Origin: Tetrahymena elliotti 4EA
Lineage: Eukaryota; Ciliophora; Oligohymenophorea; Hymenostomatida; Tetrahymenidae
Reading direction: 5' to 3'
NCBI GenBank assembly: GCA_000231825.2
Contig: JH720312.1
Coordinates: forward strand, 1,022,236-1,086,235
Length of the DNA stretch: 64,000 bases
A program made the position numbers and the translations under genes. Numbering within the stretch: position 1 is the stretch's first letter; every line of letters starts with the position of its first letter. The notes beneath the pieces were generated by a model. That model ran no database searches. It had not been told where the DNA came from and saw only the letters and a program-made list of their open reading frames with translations. This document shows, piece by piece, positions 1-12,706 of this stretch.

Positions 1-796
1 TAATAGTTTCCTTGCTAAATATTAATGAATTAAATAATTTATTTTTATTAACATAAACAAGAACTTTTAAATGATTTTTTGTTATTACATTTTTCTAAAT
101 TAAAAATTATTTTTTTCTAACAATGAATTAAGTTAGTCAGTAAATTTATAGTAAAAATGTTTTTTAATTTTTAATAAAAAATTTATGAAACTTATCAGAG
201 AAAGATTTTTCAATTTTATTAATAAATTTTTATGATGAATGTAAACCTAAAAAATTATTTAACAAAAAACACATTGCAGATGAAGAGTTGATAAATTTCT
301 AATTATATTTTGTTGGATTGATTGAAATAAATATATTCTTTAAAGAGATAGTTTTTAAATTACAAATTTGACATATTTTTGTTAATAAATGATCATATTT
401 TAGTATTGAGGCTTGTTAAATATGATTAATTATATCATCAAAACAAAATGGAAAATTATATAAAAGGAAATAGTTTGAATGATAAGATATAATAATTCAA
501 TGTTTTTAATACCAAATGAATGAGATAATACTTAGTGTATAAAATTTAACTGGTCAAAGAGAGTATGTTTGTAATAATAATAAGTTACATATAGATGATT
601 GGGTTTTTAAAGGAAAGAATCAATGAATTATTCATTTCTTAATATAATATTGCTTGCATTTTTTGATGATTTCGCTATATGTTTATTTAAAGATATTAAA
701 GATTTTATCAATTATTCAACTTAAAGCAGTTCAAAGTAATTAAAAAAAAAAGTTTAATCTTTTATTAGTTAGTTAGTTGTTAATAAAGTTATAAAA
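1..796. other. intergenic, no gene seen
   Basis: AT-rich sequence with frequent TGA in all frames that I followed. I see no convincing exon, RNA gene or repeat. It contains the upstream region of the gene starting at 797. Confidence 0.5.
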
Positions 797-2933
797 ATGT
801 AATATCAAAGAGGAAGTCCTTAAGGATAAGTCTATGATTTAATGCACCCTCCTGGAAGAGATGTTCTTTCATCAAAATTAAATGATTATTAAGGTTTTGA
901 TTTAATTTTATTTCAGCATCCATTTTAATATTTTTTAGGTAATGATTCTAAAATAAATATTTTAAAAATAATCTAAATAGGATCTCATCCAAAAAATTTA
1001 AGAAATGATAGAAATGTTGGATAGAACTAATATATAACTGAGCAAATAGCTAATGACCCAGGACATGGTAATAAATAATAAATAGTTTATTTTAAGTTTA
1101 ATAAAATTTCTAAATTTTGCTAAAATAATAAATCATTTGCTTCACTGGTCTAAAAAGAATAAATGAGATATTTTATCATAAAATATAAAGGATGATAAAA
1201 AATATAATAAAACTTTAAGTTGTTTAACATAAAATTCTTTTACGCAAGCTTGGAAAATTTTTTATTGGTTAAAAATTGCTAAATTTATTGTTTTTTTAAA
1301 AAAAATATTAAAAATGCTCATTATTAATTTAGTACAAAGACATGCAGATATGAATTTAAAGATGAGAAATCCCTTGTTTCATGAATTTCATTATAAAAAA
1401 ATAATAGAGCCTTAATATACTATGCCATAAAAAAAATAGGAAATTGAATAGGTAAACACGTTTTTCAAGAATCAAGATAATGTCGATTCGCTAGATATGT
1501 TCTAATAAAACTATCTTTAACGTTAGAAAAATTTCGATAGAGCTAAATAGGGTCATAATCTAATGAACTATTAATTAGATTAACAAAATCGTATCCCTTC
1601 AAATAATATAATATAATAATAAAGTCCTTCAAATAATTATGCTTTAAGGAATGAATATCCATAAGCAGAAAATGCTTATTAAAATATTAGATAAGGAAGT
1701 CCTCCACCCCCTCAACAAATGTAATACAATCCATAGAGGGCAAGTGCTCCCAATATTCATAAGATTCATTAAAACAATTAATAGTATAATCAAGGCCCTA
1801 TAGCTCCTCCTTCAAGATAATATCAGATGTAGGTGGGGGCTTAAAATGGCATTCCTTCTTCTAGATAAGTATAATCTCAATAGAATTTGTTAGCTTAGCA
1901 AAATCAATCTTAAGTATATAACAGCTACTAGCCAGATTATTAAAATGACTTTAACAATTAGCAACAATATGATAAGGTAGGATCTAATAACTATCAAGAT
2001 GATTAGTACTAATAATAATAAAATAGACAAAAAGATTTTGATAATCCTTAATACTAATAGCAATTATAGCATTAAGAAATATAATTAAATTAATAGCTTC
2101 AGTAAAAGGGAGTGCCATAATAGGAATATCAACCAGATTAAAATTCTTCCTTACCATAGATATATGATTAAAACCCTTAAAATATTTAGGAGCGTCGTAG
2201 TTCTTAAGGATAACAGTACAATGACTAAAATAATTATCAACAATAAGCTTAATAATATGGTTATTAGCCACCTTTAAGTGCCTCTTAGATTGATAATCAA
2301 CTTTACTCTTCCCCTGATATTCTAAAGTAAATAAAATTATATATAATAGCCAAATAAATTATTATATATTAAATTATTTAAAGTGACAGAAGAATGAAAA
2401 AGATATATAATCCACTCATCTAAAAAGTCTCTGCAGTCTATGAACCAAGGTATGGAGTTAATGCAAGCTGGGGTAAAACAAATCTTTTTAAAATAGTTTT
2501 TTTGTAAAAATTTATCTAAATATTCAACAGATAAGTATAACAGAGAATAATTTAGAAATTGGGAAAATAAAGATTAACACTATTTCAATATTGTTAAATC
2601 AAAAAATTATATTTTGGATTAACACGCTGACTATTCAACAGGTATAAATATTTTATTTTTATTTCTTTAAATATTTATAAATACTCAATTTAGTTAAACA
2701 AAAGTGTCTTTAAACCAATCATTAAAAAATTTAAATAAAATAAAAATTCACAAAAATACTTGAATCCTAAATTAAAAAAAATATTTTAAAATTAAATCTA
2801 TTTTTAGAATCAATTTAATAAAATAATATCAGAAAATAAAATTAATTTAAAATGTAGATAAATATTCAAAATTTAATATAATTTTTAATTTTAAGGTAAT
2901 CACGAATATGGCACAAAAAAAGTTCTCTATTGA
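797..2933 (+). CDS. Q-rich hypothetical protein, 4 exons
   Basis: I do not recognise a known family. The model joins 797-1067, 1333-2472, 2531-2641 and 2896-2933, giving about 519 residues and ending at TGA. All three introns are in phase 1 with GT..AG ends. The first ~120 residues are mixed in composition; about residues 150-450 are rich in Gln, Asn, Pro and Tyr, largely through TAA/TAG codons; the last ~80 residues are aromatic and charged, without Q runs, and include YEPRYGVNASWG and NHEYGTKKVLY. The low-complexity middle with a conserved-looking C-terminus resembles many ciliate cytoskeletal or ciliary proteins, but that is only an impression. Two stretches, 894-938 and 2327-2383, have intron-like ends, are multiples of three and contain no TGA, so each could be coding or a retained intron. 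The ATG at 797 is the first in frame; an upstream exon is not excluded. Confidence 0.75.
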
Positions 2934-3923
2934 TGGAGGAGAAGATCTTATATTGAATAAGAATTATTTATTATAAGAATAAGAACTATTTATGATAAGA
3001 AGAAAGGGATATTTATTTTTATAAAAATTGTATATTCATAAATAGAGTATTAATTTAGATAAAAATAGTTACTCTCATCAATTTTGTTATGGCTAAAAAT
3101 ACAAAATATTTGATTTTCCAAATATTAATAATTTTTGTCTATTTGATTGTCCAAATTCATAATTTTGAATTATTTTTAAAAATTCTTCTACTTGTTTATT
3201 TTTAAAGGGGGGTTGTTGGGTGATAATTTATTTTTTTTACTAATTTAGCTAGTTGTTTTCTCAATCTATCTCCTTTGTTTCCATCAAAAATGGTAGAGAT
3301 TTGCATCAATGTAAAAGAATAAGTCTTGTATTGTGTGTTATTACATCTATTTTTGTTAATTAATTTACTTAATTATACTATTTCTTCATTATTTGTTAAC
3401 TCTTATCAAAAAATTTTTTAATCAAAGTCTTGAATAGTTTTAAATTGAAATAAGAAAAAGAAAAAAAAGGTAATGAATGATTATTAGACATACAGTGTTT
3501 TTGAAGGTTAATTTTTTTATCTCCTATTTTGCGAAGAAATTTTATAAATATTTGTGCAAAGAAAACATAAAATATAAAAAATGAATAGTTTACAGCCAAA
3601 ATTTGGTTTTTATAATATTTAATATAGAATGTTTTAAAATAATTTATTTATTACTTGCTTTCTGTGCAAATAATTCATGTCATTTTGCTACTTTTTTATT
3701 TCCTTTACTCAGCTAAATATATACTTTCTTCTCTAATAAGATTTAAATTTGCTTTAATAATTAACTTTAACTAATTTTTATTAGGATTTTTGCTTGTTTT
3801 CTTATTTTGTTTAGTACTAATGTTTTTCCTTCTATTATACAATGCTTTTTATAGCTATTAAAATATGAGGATGATCTTCCTGTTTAATTTTTTAATCACC
3901 TCTCATATGCTCAGCTAATTTGT
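2934..3923. other. convergent intergenic region
   Basis: This lies between the TGA of the Q-rich gene and the TGA of fructose-bisphosphatase, so it holds two facing 3' ends. I see only AT-rich sequence with short chance open frames. Confidence 0.5.
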
Positions 3924-5195
3924 TCATTGCTTGTGGGTCTTGTAAATATTTTCAATTTCAGTAACATCTTCAATTGAACCGCAGATGATACCGCATCTTT
4001 CATGGATACCCTTAGGCTTGATATCCAAAACGTTGCATTCACCAGTAATAGCCTTACCACCAGCCTTTTCAACGATGTAAGCCATGGGGAAACATTCGTA
4101 TAAAACTCTTAATTTACCCTTGGGAGACTTTTTTTAGAAAAAATATTTTAGAATTAATAATTAAAATAAATTTATATTAAGTAGAGAGTTATCATGCTGC
4201 TATTTTTTTAGACTCGCTTAGGTTTTAAACTCTACCAAAAAAGCTAACTGATAACTTTATAATTTGTTTGATATAAATAAATAGATAAATAATTACTCTC
4301 TTGTCGGTAGGATATAAGAAGATACCACCATAAAGTAAAGTTCTGTGAACATCAGCAACCATGGAACCAATGTATCTAAATTTTTAAAAGTAGAATTTAA
4401 TTAAAGCTCCAGACTAAAAAAATATATTCATATAAAAAAGCAAGTAAAAGATATTTACCTAAGAGAGTAGGGAGAAGTACCATCAGTGGGGAATTTCTTA
4501 GCTTGGATATATTCCTTAACAGATTCATCCCAGTAAGTAGAGTTACCTTCGTTGATAGAGTAGATGTTACCTCTCTTGGGGATCTTGATGTCAGGATGAG
4601 TCAAGAGGAATTCACCCAAAGAGGGGTCTAAGGTGTATCCGTTAACTTAGTGACCAGTGCAGAGAACGATGTGAGTAGAAGAACCATATAAGCAGTAACC
4701 AGCAGCAACTAAACTTCTACCGTCTTATAAGAGATCTTCAATGGAAGCACCAGTTTCTTCATCAGATTATCTTCTCCAGATAGCGAAGATAGAGCCAATA
4801 GAGACGTTGGCATCGATGTTAGAAGAACCATCTAAGGGGTCGAAGCTGACAACATATTTACCTTGGTTCTTGATTTCGACTTCAATGGGCTTGTCTTCTT
4901 CTTCACTGGCCATGATGGCAACCTTGCCACTGGATCTAAGGCAGTTAACGAAAACTTCGTTGGAGAGAACGTCAAGCTTCTTAACTTAATCACCGCTAGA
5001 GTTTTCAGTACCGTGGTGGCCATAAAGCTTGGCAATACCAGCCTTCTTGACCTTGGAAGAAATGAACTTGCAAGCAGTTTGGATGGAAGAGAGCAAGAGG
5101 GTGAAGTCACCAGAAGCTTCCTTGACTTATTATTATTCGAAAACTAAGTTTCTGGTTAAGGTAACAAAGTTGGTGTTGATAGCAGTGTGAGACAT
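3924..5195 (-). CDS. FBP1: fructose-1,6-bisphosphatase
   Basis: Hydrolyses fructose 1,6-bisphosphate to fructose 6-phosphate, the committed step of gluconeogenesis, in the cytosol. Exons in coding order are 5195-4459, 4375-4297 and 4127-3924, giving 339 residues, the usual length for the eukaryotic enzyme. The metal-binding motif DPLDGSSN is at 119-126, followed by [23 protein letters not shown] (209-217) and [18 protein letters not shown] (276-292) are substrate and active-site regions; GGIFLYP is at 262-268. The N-terminus is short, with no targeting peptide. Both introns fall between conserved blocks. Codon use differs from neighbours: many codons end in C or G (ATC, AAG, TCC, GGT), as in highly expressed ciliate genes. 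In-frame TAA codons (for example at residues 21-23 and 70) must be read as Gln for the protein to be intact. Confidence 0.97.
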
Positions 5196-7139
5196 TTTTA
5201 TAAAAGGAGATACTTTAAATTTTTTTTTTTACTTATTTTAGTGTTAATTTAATGATTATACATCTACATATGCTAAATATTCAATCTATATTAAAAGAGA
5301 TAGAAACTGCGTATTATTTTAAAAAAATTTTTAAATAATACGTGATTGCAAAATTACGAGTCGCTAATATTGCGAATTATTTTGTTAAGTCTGATATTTT
5401 GATACGCTTTAATATTGAATTTTAGATACACATCTCTCGTATTATTGTTAAGATTTAGTATTTCCTAAAATCTCTACCATAGTTGTACATCTTGAGATAT
5501 CACCTAGCTGAGTCTGAAACTTTCATAAAACATATGAAAAATGACTTTTCAAGCCCAAATAAAAGCTCTGTAGCCTCCATCTCTTTATACTTTGTATTTT
5601 ATTTGGACTATTTTAAATTTTAAGTTGGATATCCATATTTACTTTTAGTACCCCCTACTTTATATTAAGTAATAATAAGCTAACTTTACCCCACTATAAT
5701 TTTTTCTTTTATTTAACAAAGTGCGAACATGACAAACCGAATACGGCTTAGAATTATAATTTTACTTAAATAATTGTACCTTAAATTTTATAATATTTTT
5801 TTTGTTGAAAGGGTGTTAACTGTCTGACTCACTTTAAGAAAAACCATAAATGGAGTGATACACACTCATCTTAAAAATTCTTAGTTCTAGCTTAAAATTT
5901 AGTATTAATATTATAAAGCTTTTTTAAACAAATTAACAAGTAGAAAGTAATGACACAATTAATTTATAATAGAAAGCAAAATTATTATCAAATAGAATAC
6001 TGCCAAAATAATAAAATAAGCAAGTCCAAAGCTGGATGAAACATAAATTTAGTAATCAAATACACTAAGCATATGCGTATCTAGGTGTTATAGGGTATAT
6101 ATAGTAGAAAAATACTTCAATATAAAATCAAAAAGCTTTATATTATTTTTTAAAGGCGCATTGACGATAGATAAGTATACGTAATTTTTTAATACGCTAT
6201 TTAAAATAACAAAAATTTAAATGTTTAAATCTGCATATATTTCAAATTGAAAAGATATAAATACATGCAGTGGATAATTTATATGCAAAATAATATTAAA
6301 CATTTTATTCACTCATACATAAAAAGTAATGAAAAAATACTAATTTAGTCTTAGTTTTATGCTGTTAGTCTACAAGATTGATTAACTACTAAAAAATTAT
6401 AAAAATTTATGTCATTTAGAAAGCTTTAATTTTTTCAGCTATTTTTAATCTTCAACTAATCAAGCAGCAAACATAATCAGAAAAATAATGATTAGCAAAT
6501 AATAATAATAATTTTGAATGACTGTAATTAAAGTCATTCAATATTGTTATAAATCATTAACAAATTTGATTGTATTTTAATTATTACGCAATATATAGAG
6601 TTTTTATGAAGTAATGATCAATCAAATAAGTTCATAAGTATCTCTATTACGCAATTACATAAATTAACAAGATGAAATTTCATAAATATTTTTATAAATC
6701 AACACTAATATATTACTATGCCAAATCAATTAATTCAATCGATTTGCAAAATTTAAACTAATAATTCTTTTCAAAGATAAAACTCATTTTTTTGTTGATC
6801 TTATATTTAATTTATCACATTCTAAAATTTAAATACTGATTATGGTTTGAATCAAAAATATAAATTAGCTTAATCATGTTTTCCTCCTTGAACATATTAT
6901 TTGTTAATCTATTTTTAAGTTTTAAAGAAAGAGCATAAATGGCTTTTATTTTTAATAACTAAAAAAAATTAATAAATTATCTAAATACTTTGTTAAAATT
7001 ATGATTTCTTATCCAATAATTAGCTAAATTTACAAAATATTTGATATTACCTAATTTAGCTCTCCTGATAAGATATATTTGATCTACAATTTATGAGGCT
7101 GTTCGAAGGATCAAACTGTGGAGGGTGACATATTCTCTA
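5196..7139. other. long intergenic stretch, no gene seen
   Basis: About 1.9 kb upstream of fructose-bisphosphatase. I found no sustained open frame with protein-like content and no RNA gene. It holds the promoter of that gene, in which I recognise no named element. Confidence 0.45.
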
Positions 7140-7240
7140 GTGTTTCAATATTAATTATGCATTTTTGAATGAATTAATCAATGAAAACATTAATTTAAAA
7201 GTTATGACTGACTTATTTTGGTTTGTTTACTTGGTATTAG
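7140..7240 (+). repeat. repeat copy 1, intron-like unit beside gap
   Basis: About 100 bases closely matching 7441-7540 at a spacing of 301 bases. Both copies contain TTAATATTAATTATGCATTT-like and AAAGTTATGACTGACTTATT sequence. In copy 2 this sequence forms the start of an intron after an LRR-coding exon. Confidence 0.85.
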
Positions 7241-7341
7241 TTTGGTTAATTCATTCATTTTTATTTGTTTTTTTCAGTTTTCATTCACATTTGTATGTTT
7301 TTTTTTTATATACTTGTTTATTCAATTTTTATTTTTAAAAG

Positions 7342-7440
7342 CAGCAATAATATTGGTGAAATGGGTGCCTAAGGATTAGGATCTGGATTATCAAAATGCT
7401 CTCATCTCTAAACTTTGAGTCTTAACCTCTATTTAAAATA
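7342..7440 (+). CDS. single leucine-rich-repeat exon of a gap-broken gene
   Basis: A 99-base open segment flanked by an AAAAG acceptor and a GTATTTT donor, entered and left in phase 2. It therefore encodes exactly 33 residues. The reading includes NNIGEMGAQGLGSGLSKC followed by SHLQTLSLNLYL. This fits the ribonuclease-inhibitor-like leucine-rich repeat common in Tetrahymena, with consensus N-x-IG-x-x-GA-x-x-L-x-x-x-L-x-x-C-x-x-L-x-x-L-x-L. The region upstream of 7140 does not read as an in-phase neighbouring repeat, because it contains a TGA. The sequence downstream disappears into the N run at 7541. It is thus either one surviving exon of a real gene whose other repeat exons fell into the gap, or a decayed relic. 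No start or stop can be assigned. Confidence 0.5.
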
Positions 7441-7540
7441 GTATTTTAATATTAATTATGCATTTTGGAATGAATTAATCAATGAATACATTAATTTAAA
7501 AAGTTATGACTGACTTATTTCGGTTTGTTTACTTAGTATC
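7441..7540 (+). repeat. repeat copy 2, intron start running into gap
   Basis: Close copy of 7140-7240, offset by 301 bases, cut off by the N run. It suggests that the gap holds further copies of a ~301-base exon-plus-intron unit. Confidence 0.85.
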
Positions 7541-7640
7541 NNNNNNNNNNNNNNNNNNNNNNNNNNNNNNNNNNNNNNNNNNNNNNNNNNNNNNNNNNNN
7601 NNNNNNNNNNNNNNNNNNNNNNNNNNNNNNNNNNNNNNNN
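7541..7640. other. assembly gap (100 N)
   Basis: Exactly 100 N, a placeholder of unknown true size. It lies directly after a tandem repeat copy, so collapse of a repeat array is the likely cause. Confidence 0.98.
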
Positions 7641-8651
7641 AAACAAGCAATTTTGCTTATCATTTTAATGGTCTCTTTGATCTATTAGCACTCCTTTCCA
7701 TTTAAAAAAAGTAAGATTTTATAGCTAATTAAAAACCAGATTGAAATAAAAAAGCTTTTAAAAATAAAGCTGTCTTTTAGATTCATAAAATAAAATCTTT
7801 TAAAATAGCTCTTTATTCTTTCAAAAATAGCTCTTGAGAAAATAAAAGTGAAATCTTATTTTATTTAATTTTTCTAAAATAAGGAGTTTTTAAAATTTTT
7901 ATATTATTAATATAACTTCTACAAAATAATACCATAATTTTGTTCTGTAATTTATGTTTATTAGGATAAAAGAATAAATTAATAAAATTTTATTCTTTTC
8001 TATGAATGTTAAAGTTTTATTATTTTCTAATCTTTAAACTAATTTACATTTCTAATCTTTAAACAAATTTACATTTATATTTGGCTTTTGTGTCGTTATT
8101 TATTTAAAATATTAGCTAATTTATTTTATGAAATAAATTCCCTGTAAAAATATATTTTAAGAATACTTAATAAGTGAAACATTAATCTCAAGATAGACAA
8201 ATAAAAATTAAATTGGGTGATTGATTATATTCTTTCAGCTTCAATAATTTAACACAATATAAAATTTAATATGGATGGAAACAAATTTTTTGGTGCAAAT
8301 AGGATTTAATTTTTGCCTTAACATAATCTAGCTAATTATAATAGGATTTTAAGAAGTGTTTATTTATATTTTTTTCAATATATTTTGATTACTTCTTATG
8401 AAATATTGAACTTTTTTACTGATTTTTAAATATTTATTTTTTATGAATTATTTTGTAAAAAATTTAGATTAATTTGGAATAACTGTGAATTATTTGCCAA
8501 AAGAAAATAAATATTGAAATTATCAAGTGTATTAATCTACTTTAACAAATCTATCTCAAACATAAAGACATTTTAAGATAGTTGATATAACTAACATAAA
8601 AACATGTTTAATTTACTTAATTATAATTTGTCTTTTTATTATTTTTAATAA
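7641..8651. other. intergenic, no gene seen
   Basis: AT-rich sequence between the gap and the 3' end of membrane protein gene A. I see no LRR-like coding on the far side of the gap. Confidence 0.45.
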
Positions 8652-11337
8652 TCATTAATTTAACTAACTTTATCCTTTAGGGTTAGAGTTTTCAAATTCA
8701 TGTATTTCATTTTTTTTCAATTCACCCTCGTTGCTGGCTATTTCTGAAAAAATACTTCTTTATGAATCACACCTAGGGCTTATCAAATTTGCAGTTCTAG
8801 AACTATGGGCATTTAGATTTTCTTCTTTGCTGTTTGTTGCAGGTTCGTTTTATATTTTAGATGTGGTGAGTTCTTAATTTTTTGCACTACTATCTTAATC
8901 TTCATCTGAGTTTGAATAAGAAATTTATATAGATTCAGCCTTTATCCTATCATTATTTGCATTATTTTGAGCAGCTGCAGTTGGACTAGGAGTCTAAGAA
9001 TTGTCAATATTTTGAAGAACTATTTATTAACTTTATATAAGTGTATCTCTTGAGTTTTGGCTTATGCCAAATAGAGTAAGCAATTTTTCATCTAAAAGCT
9101 AAATTATTTTAACATCAAGTTTGCTTAAATTTTATTTTTATGCTAGATTTTAATATGCTTGATATGCTTGTTAAGCTTTTTGGAGTTCTGTTCTATTATC
9201 TTGATAGTGATCATCCATTTCAAATTAAATATCTTTTGCTTTTTTACAAAAACCAAAATTTGATCTGATTGTTGGTTTGGGGATATACTCAAATAATCTA
9301 AGTTGATCAGGATTGAGCAGAATATTTTTTAATTTATCGACCTCCACTAGTTTTTTTATAACGTAAAGAACATCTAAATGATAATAAAGTTAATCAATGC
9401 TATAATCTATAACCTTTTTTTTTTATTTAATCTTTTAACCAAAAGGCCATAAAAAGAATTTTAAATACTCCAAAGTATTTAAAGTCATGCTACTTGTTGC
9501 TTTTTGAATTAATTTTTTAAACATGCTTTCTTTTAGCTTTTGTTCTTTCTCTTCTAATTTTAATTGTTGTTTTTTCAATTTATAATGATCGGGTGATAAA
9601 TACTAATCTATATCTTTTGGACTATCACTTTTTATTTTGGAATCCTGATTTTGTATAAGGTGCTGTAAAAATAATTTTTCTGAATCACTTTGTGACGGTG
9701 CTCCAGCATTTTAGTTCTTGATGAAAGTATTTTCTATCCCATTTTAATAATTAATATCATTTGATTTTACTTCTTGATTGATGATATCTCTGAATGAACT
9801 TCTCCTCTTTGCGTTTAAGGTTTGGTTTGGATTAAATTGATTAGAATAATTAATATGAGATTGTATATTATAATTATTATTCCCATTAATTAAAATGGAT
9901 TGGTTGTTGCTGTAAATTTTATTTGGATCTAGAGAAACTGGCTTAATCAGCATACCCTTAACATCTGATTAATTCATGGACAATTAATCTGATTTAAAAA
10001 ATTAAGAAATTTGATTTTTTTAATTTGGTTGATTTGTATCAATTTTTTTCTTGAGAAAACTTTTTTAGATATTTTCATAAGAATGATCTTAACCATTTGG
10101 TGACATTATTATTTCTTTTTAATTGTCAGCCATCTAATTTTAATACTTTTAATTCAATTTTTTAAGTCTTTCTTCTTCAAAATCTAAATTTTCATAATTG
10201 AATGCTTCATTTATTATCTCTTTGTTGAGATCTAGCTATGATAATCTTGAGCATATTACAAAACCTATAGCAAGTAAAGATTAAGTAAATCCACCTATCT
10301 AAGAAATTATGTCATTTAAATTTTAATATTTTCTGGTGTACAAATTTTCTTTCTATTTTTCGAAGCGGATGATGATTTGAAAGAAGAAATTTTAGAAAGT
10401 TGTGGGATAAACCTATTTAAAAAAAGTAATTAGTAAAACTGATTACAAATTATTATTATTATTAAAAATATGGTAGAGAAAAACATTTAATCTGTTTCCC
10501 AATAAATTTTAATTAAATTACACTTTAATCAGCATAACTGTAAGAGGGGTAACTTACAGTTTCTATGTCTGAGGTAATCCACCCATAGTCACTCTAAATA
10601 TAATTATTTCTCATAAAGAAATCAACATTTTTAGGCATTTCTAAGCTGGTTGTGAAAAAGGTATCTCTTGAATAGTGCTTAAAAGGATTTGATTTTTATG
10701 TGGTATCTATAAGGACATCTGAGAATTGCATTGAGAAAAAAGAATATCTTAGCTTTTCCTATATAACATCATCATGCTTACAATTTTAAGTACACTTTTA
10801 AAGATTAATGTTAATATATTAGAAGCTTTCTGCACTAAAATCTCCTCCTATTTGTAAGTCAGTATCAAGAGGGAAACAGTACATATTGGCATAATCTATT
10901 TTCTAAAAAGATTTCTAAGTTTCTGGATCAGGAAAATTTGCTAAAGAGCATTTAGTAATAGGAATGTCTATTTACTCGTAATTATCAGTAGCAACACCTG
11001 TCTATGGGTCAACTGTAGTTGTTTTATGTACATTTGTAGCACTGATTTTGTAAATCTCTTCATCTATGAATTAGTTAAAATTAGAATCTTACATACCAAA
11101 TGCCATTTAAAAAGTATTCTAATTTATAGTGAATACTTTTGGACTATCAACCTACCTTTCCTGCTAAAGGACTATTGGATTACTCCTCTAAATGACTGAG
11201 GAAATAATCAATACAAGACGTAAACCAATAATTGATACTATTGCTAAAGTAAAAAATGATCCAAAACGAGTATTATGAGTTGGCTGCTTGTTAAATCTAA
11301 AAAGAATTTAGCTACCAAATAGATCTAGTTCTTTCAT
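8652..11337 (-). CDS. two-pass membrane protein, tandem paralogue A
   Basis: The function is unknown. Exons in coding order are 11337-10522 and 10412-8652, giving 858 residues and a phase 0 intron of 109 bases. Residues ~27-49 form a hydrophobic helix (FGSFFTLAIVSIIGLRLVLI), then ~260 residues with scattered Cys, including ITKCSLANFPD, that probably lie outside or in a lumen. A second helix sits around 311-328 (GGFTQSLLAIGFVICSR). The rest is a long, probably cytosolic, Q/N-rich tail with a conserved island containing VIDYSIDQLYYHLDVLYVIK and LRLFEYIPKPTIRSNFG. The downstream paralogue (13004-15946) shares the N-terminus, both helices, the intron position and the tail island. The exon 1 end was chosen by alignment to that paralogue; an earlier GTAAGT is also possible. 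There is no signal peptide apart from the first helix. Confidence 0.9.
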
Positions 11338-12428
11338 TTTTGGATTACAGATTGTTAATTTTGTTGATAAAATTTGTTTCTATTGAATTTTAATTTATTT
11401 TTAATATTTTTGTAATTTTAACAGTCCTTATTTCAGAAACCACAAATGTGAAAAACACTTTTACTTATAATTTTTATAAATTTTTTGTTTGGTATTTATC
11501 GAAAAATGTAAAAATCACCAAATACTGAACTATACTTTATTTAAAAATAAAAATTTATTTACTTCAAAACATATTGTGAAAGCATAAATCAATCTTAATA
11601 TTCAGTTACTTTTTAATAGAGATAAGATATTGAACTTAAACTGTATTCCTCTTTTTTTATTTTGTAAGTAACTCAGCTAAAGGTTACATTTGATTAAAAT
11701 TTTGAAATTGTAATATTAATCTCTTTATTGAATTTTGACACATTTTTCTTTGTAATGACCAAAATGATTCGTAATCAATATTAAATTTAGGTTGATAATA
11801 AATTTGATCTCCAGTAATCTGTTCTATATTAAAGCTAAATAATAAATTTTTTTAATTGCTCAAGAATAACATAAGAAATGAGTTTACAATTTTTAAAACT
11901 TGATAAATTGAAATGAAGTGAAAGATAAATTATTTTCCTGAGTAAGAAATTTTATTCCTGCCATTTAAAATGATAGACACATTTTTAAAAGATGAATATG
12001 AAAAAAACCATAAAAATTATTGTTAAAGCTGTATGAAAAATCAATAAAATATGAATAATTAAAGTTAGTTTGTGAAAAAATAACATTTTAAAAGTGATAA
12101 TGATATGTTTTGAATCTCTTCACTCTTGATTTTATTTAGCTAAAAAATTGATCAACAGAATTATTAAAAATTTTGTTATGAGACAAGTAATTAGAAGCAA
12201 AAGTATTAATAATAATTTAATTAATTTCAAATTTTTGAAAATTTAGATCTAATTAATTTTAAAACCTAATAATTTCCAATCATTTTTTCAGTAACTAAGG
12301 TTTTTAATTTTCTAATTTCTAAATAAATTATAAATTTAATATCTTTTGTTCTATTAAAATTGAGTGATTCTAATAATTCCAGAGAACAATAACACAAATT
12401 ATTAAAAAAATTCAGTCTTTAAGGTGGG
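11338..12428. other. intergenic between tandem paralogues
   Basis: Upstream region of paralogue A. It is AT-rich and I see no exon or RNA gene. Confidence 0.45.
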
Positions 12429-12706
12429 ATTACAAAAATACTTATTACAAACAAAATTAATGTAAACTGTGATCTTAGGTTTTTTTTTGTGGAACTTGTT
12501 TAGAAATATGAACTGATTTAAAATAATTGATGCAGTAACTAATACTATTATTCCTGTAAATATATAACTAAAATGTAATTTTCTTTCTAAGCTATTGATT
12601 TTGTGAGTTAAAATTTTTTATATATTTTATTTTTAAAATTTATGGATATTAATTAAGATATTTATACAGGTTAACATATATTAATAAACAAAAAGACTTT
12701 CAAATT
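12429..12706. repeat. direct repeat copy 1 (3' flank of paralogue B)
   Basis: About 278 bases, similar along most of its length to 12707-12998. Shared segments include ACAAAATTAATGTAAACT, ATGATCTTAGG-type sequence, AAATAATTGATGCAGTAACT and TTTATTTTTAAAATTTATGG. It is non-coding. Confidence 0.88.

Noticed and set aside
3396..3599. Minus-strand open frame of 67 codons downstream of fructose-bisphosphatase.
   Set aside because: Phe/Lys/Asn-rich translation of AT-rich 3' flank, with no recognisable protein feature.
4741..5147. Two plus-strand open frames over the fructose-bisphosphatase gene.
   Set aside because: Shadows of the real minus-strand gene, which has all catalytic motifs.
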